NCBI GenBank assembly: GCA_964526295.1
Contig: CAZGKW010000088.1
Coordinates: 1-5,928 of the forward strand
Length of the DNA: 5,928 nt
Origin: CAZGKW01 sp964526295
GTDB taxonomy: Bacteria; Planctomycetota; Phycisphaerae; FEN-1346
Reading direction: 5' to 3'
Shown: positions 5,646 to 5,928 of the stretch, in pieces
Layout of the letters: the number at the start of each line of letters is the position of its first letter
Position numbering within the stretch: the stretch's first letter is position 1
The notes under the pieces: model-generated
What the model was told of the DNA's origin: nothing
The model's input: only the letters and a program-made list of their open reading frames with translations
Database searches by the model: none
Translations under genes and position numbers: made by a program

Positions 5646-5667
5646 CCTCTCCCCTCGGGGCGAGAGG
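5646..5667. repeat. GC-rich intergenic palindrome
   Basis: CCTCTC and GAGAGG form the outer stem, with further pairing inside apart from one C:C mismatch. It resembles the palindrome at 741-757 in its CCCTCTCC / GAGAGG composition and is probably a member of a dispersed intergenic family. Within 5575-5928 it is the only repeat-like element upstream of the plus-strand TATAAT. Confidence 0.5.
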
Positions 5668-5767
5668 CACCCCTTCATACCCGCTCCATCGACGGGCTTG
5701 CTCGGCATAGCCTTGGCGACGCTGGGAGAGCGCTGGGCTGAGGGGCGGGGGGGGCGGCCGCATACAC

Positions 5768-5773
5768 TATAAT
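5768..5773 (+). promoter_or_regulatory. Possible plus-strand promoter (-10 box) reading off the right edge
   Basis: A perfect TATAAT stands out in the otherwise G-rich context. No TTGACA-like -35 is present 16-18 nt upstream, where the sequence is a G-run. If active, transcription would start near 5780 and read into the hairpin-rich stretch 5790-5892. It is divergent from the minus operon promoter about 180 bp away. Confidence 0.4.
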
Positions 5774-5789
5774 TTTCAGGGGGGTCCGC

Positions 5790-5892
5790 GAAATGGGCCG
5801 AAAACCCGGCATTTCGAGCTGGCCGCAGGCGCGATTTCAACGCCGAGATGGCGGGGATCGCCGAGCTAAGTCCTTTAACGCCAAGGGCTTAG
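5790..5892 (+). ncRNA. Candidate structured RNA or leader: three consecutive hairpins
   Basis: Three adjacent foldable units follow the plus-strand TATAAT. The first pairs GAAATG (5790-5795) with CATTTC (5810-5815), with an inner CCG/CGG. The second pairs GCGAT (5831-5835) with ATCGC (5857-5861) and nests CGCC/GGCG (5841-5844, 5850-5853) around GAGAT. The third is a 10-bp stem, CTAAGTCCTT (5866-5875) with AAGGGCTTAG (5883-5892), containing one G:U pair and a 7-nt loop. No T-tract follows, so it is not an obvious terminator; the sequence continues to GGGTACCCGCGTACGG at the window edge. I do not recognise a known riboswitch or small RNA family. A competing reading is an open frame from the ATG at 5793 to the window end. 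Confidence 0.35.
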
Positions 5893-5928
5893 AGAGATTC
5901 ATCCTGCTAAGGGTACCCGCGTACGGTT
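5793..5928 (+). other. Doubtful partial open reading frame at the right edge
   Basis: From ATG at 5793 the frame stays open for 45 codons to the window end, starting MGRKPGISSWPQARF and rich in Arg and Lys. It begins about 20 nt after the plus-strand TATAAT, with only a G-rich stretch ahead as a possible ribosome binding site. It runs through all three hairpins and has no recognisable domain. In DNA of this composition an open frame of this length is common, so I treat it as a low-likelihood alternative to the structured RNA reading. Confidence 0.15.

Noticed and set aside
4716..5840. 374-codon minus-strand open frame spanning the promoter region
   Set aside because: Arg/Ser-rich shadow of the exported protein gene in another frame; it crosses the promoter and the palindrome and lacks any domain.
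5866..5892. Intrinsic terminator
   Set aside because: The hairpin is strong, but no run of T follows on the plus strand (AGAGATTC) and no convincing run follows on the minus strand.

Overview
This 5.9 kb window is very GC-rich and compact. It carries five confident protein genes in two convergent ABC-transporter operons, flanked by a large repeat array on the left and a promoter and structured non-coding region on the right. No rRNA, tRNA, transposase or CRISPR was recognised. The host is a high-GC bacterium. A cell envelope with an extracytoplasmic space is implied by a LolD/MacB-type ATPase, an FtsX-type permease and an exported membrane-anchored partner. I lean towards Planctomycetota from the overall style of the genes and spacers. 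That is a weak inference, and no marker gene is present to settle it.

Layout. Positions 1-715 are a mosaic of short repeats built on an 8-bp core (CGCGGCGG or its complement CCGCCGCG). I counted 28 cores by hand, joined by linkers of only seven lengths; the array continues off the left edge. Positions 716-784 hold a small GC-rich palindrome and a weak ribosome binding site. A plus-strand operon follows: a ModB-like permease (785-1669) and its ATPase (1666-2370), overlapping by ATGA. They are probably the membrane and motor parts of a molybdate, tungstate or similar oxyanion importer. No substrate-binding protein gene is in the window.

Only 18 bp separate that operon from a minus-strand operon, which reads from high to low coordinates: an unrecognised exported protein with a C-terminal membrane anchor (5574-4384), an FtsX/MacB-type permease (4382-3060) and a LolD/MacB-type ATPase (3051-2389). 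The gaps are 1 and 8 nt, so the three are very likely co-transcribed and may form one envelope transport or mechanotransmission complex. A perfect TATAAT box lies 8 nt before the first start codon, which predicts a nearly leaderless mRNA.

Positions 5575-5928 have no confident gene. They hold the minus-strand promoter, a second GC-rich palindrome, and a plus-strand TATAAT followed by three consecutive hairpins. This could be a structured leader or small RNA that runs off the right edge.

The most unusual features are the modular array with its fixed linkers, the candidate structured RNA, and the exported protein whose CXC motif has a counterpart in its partner permease.
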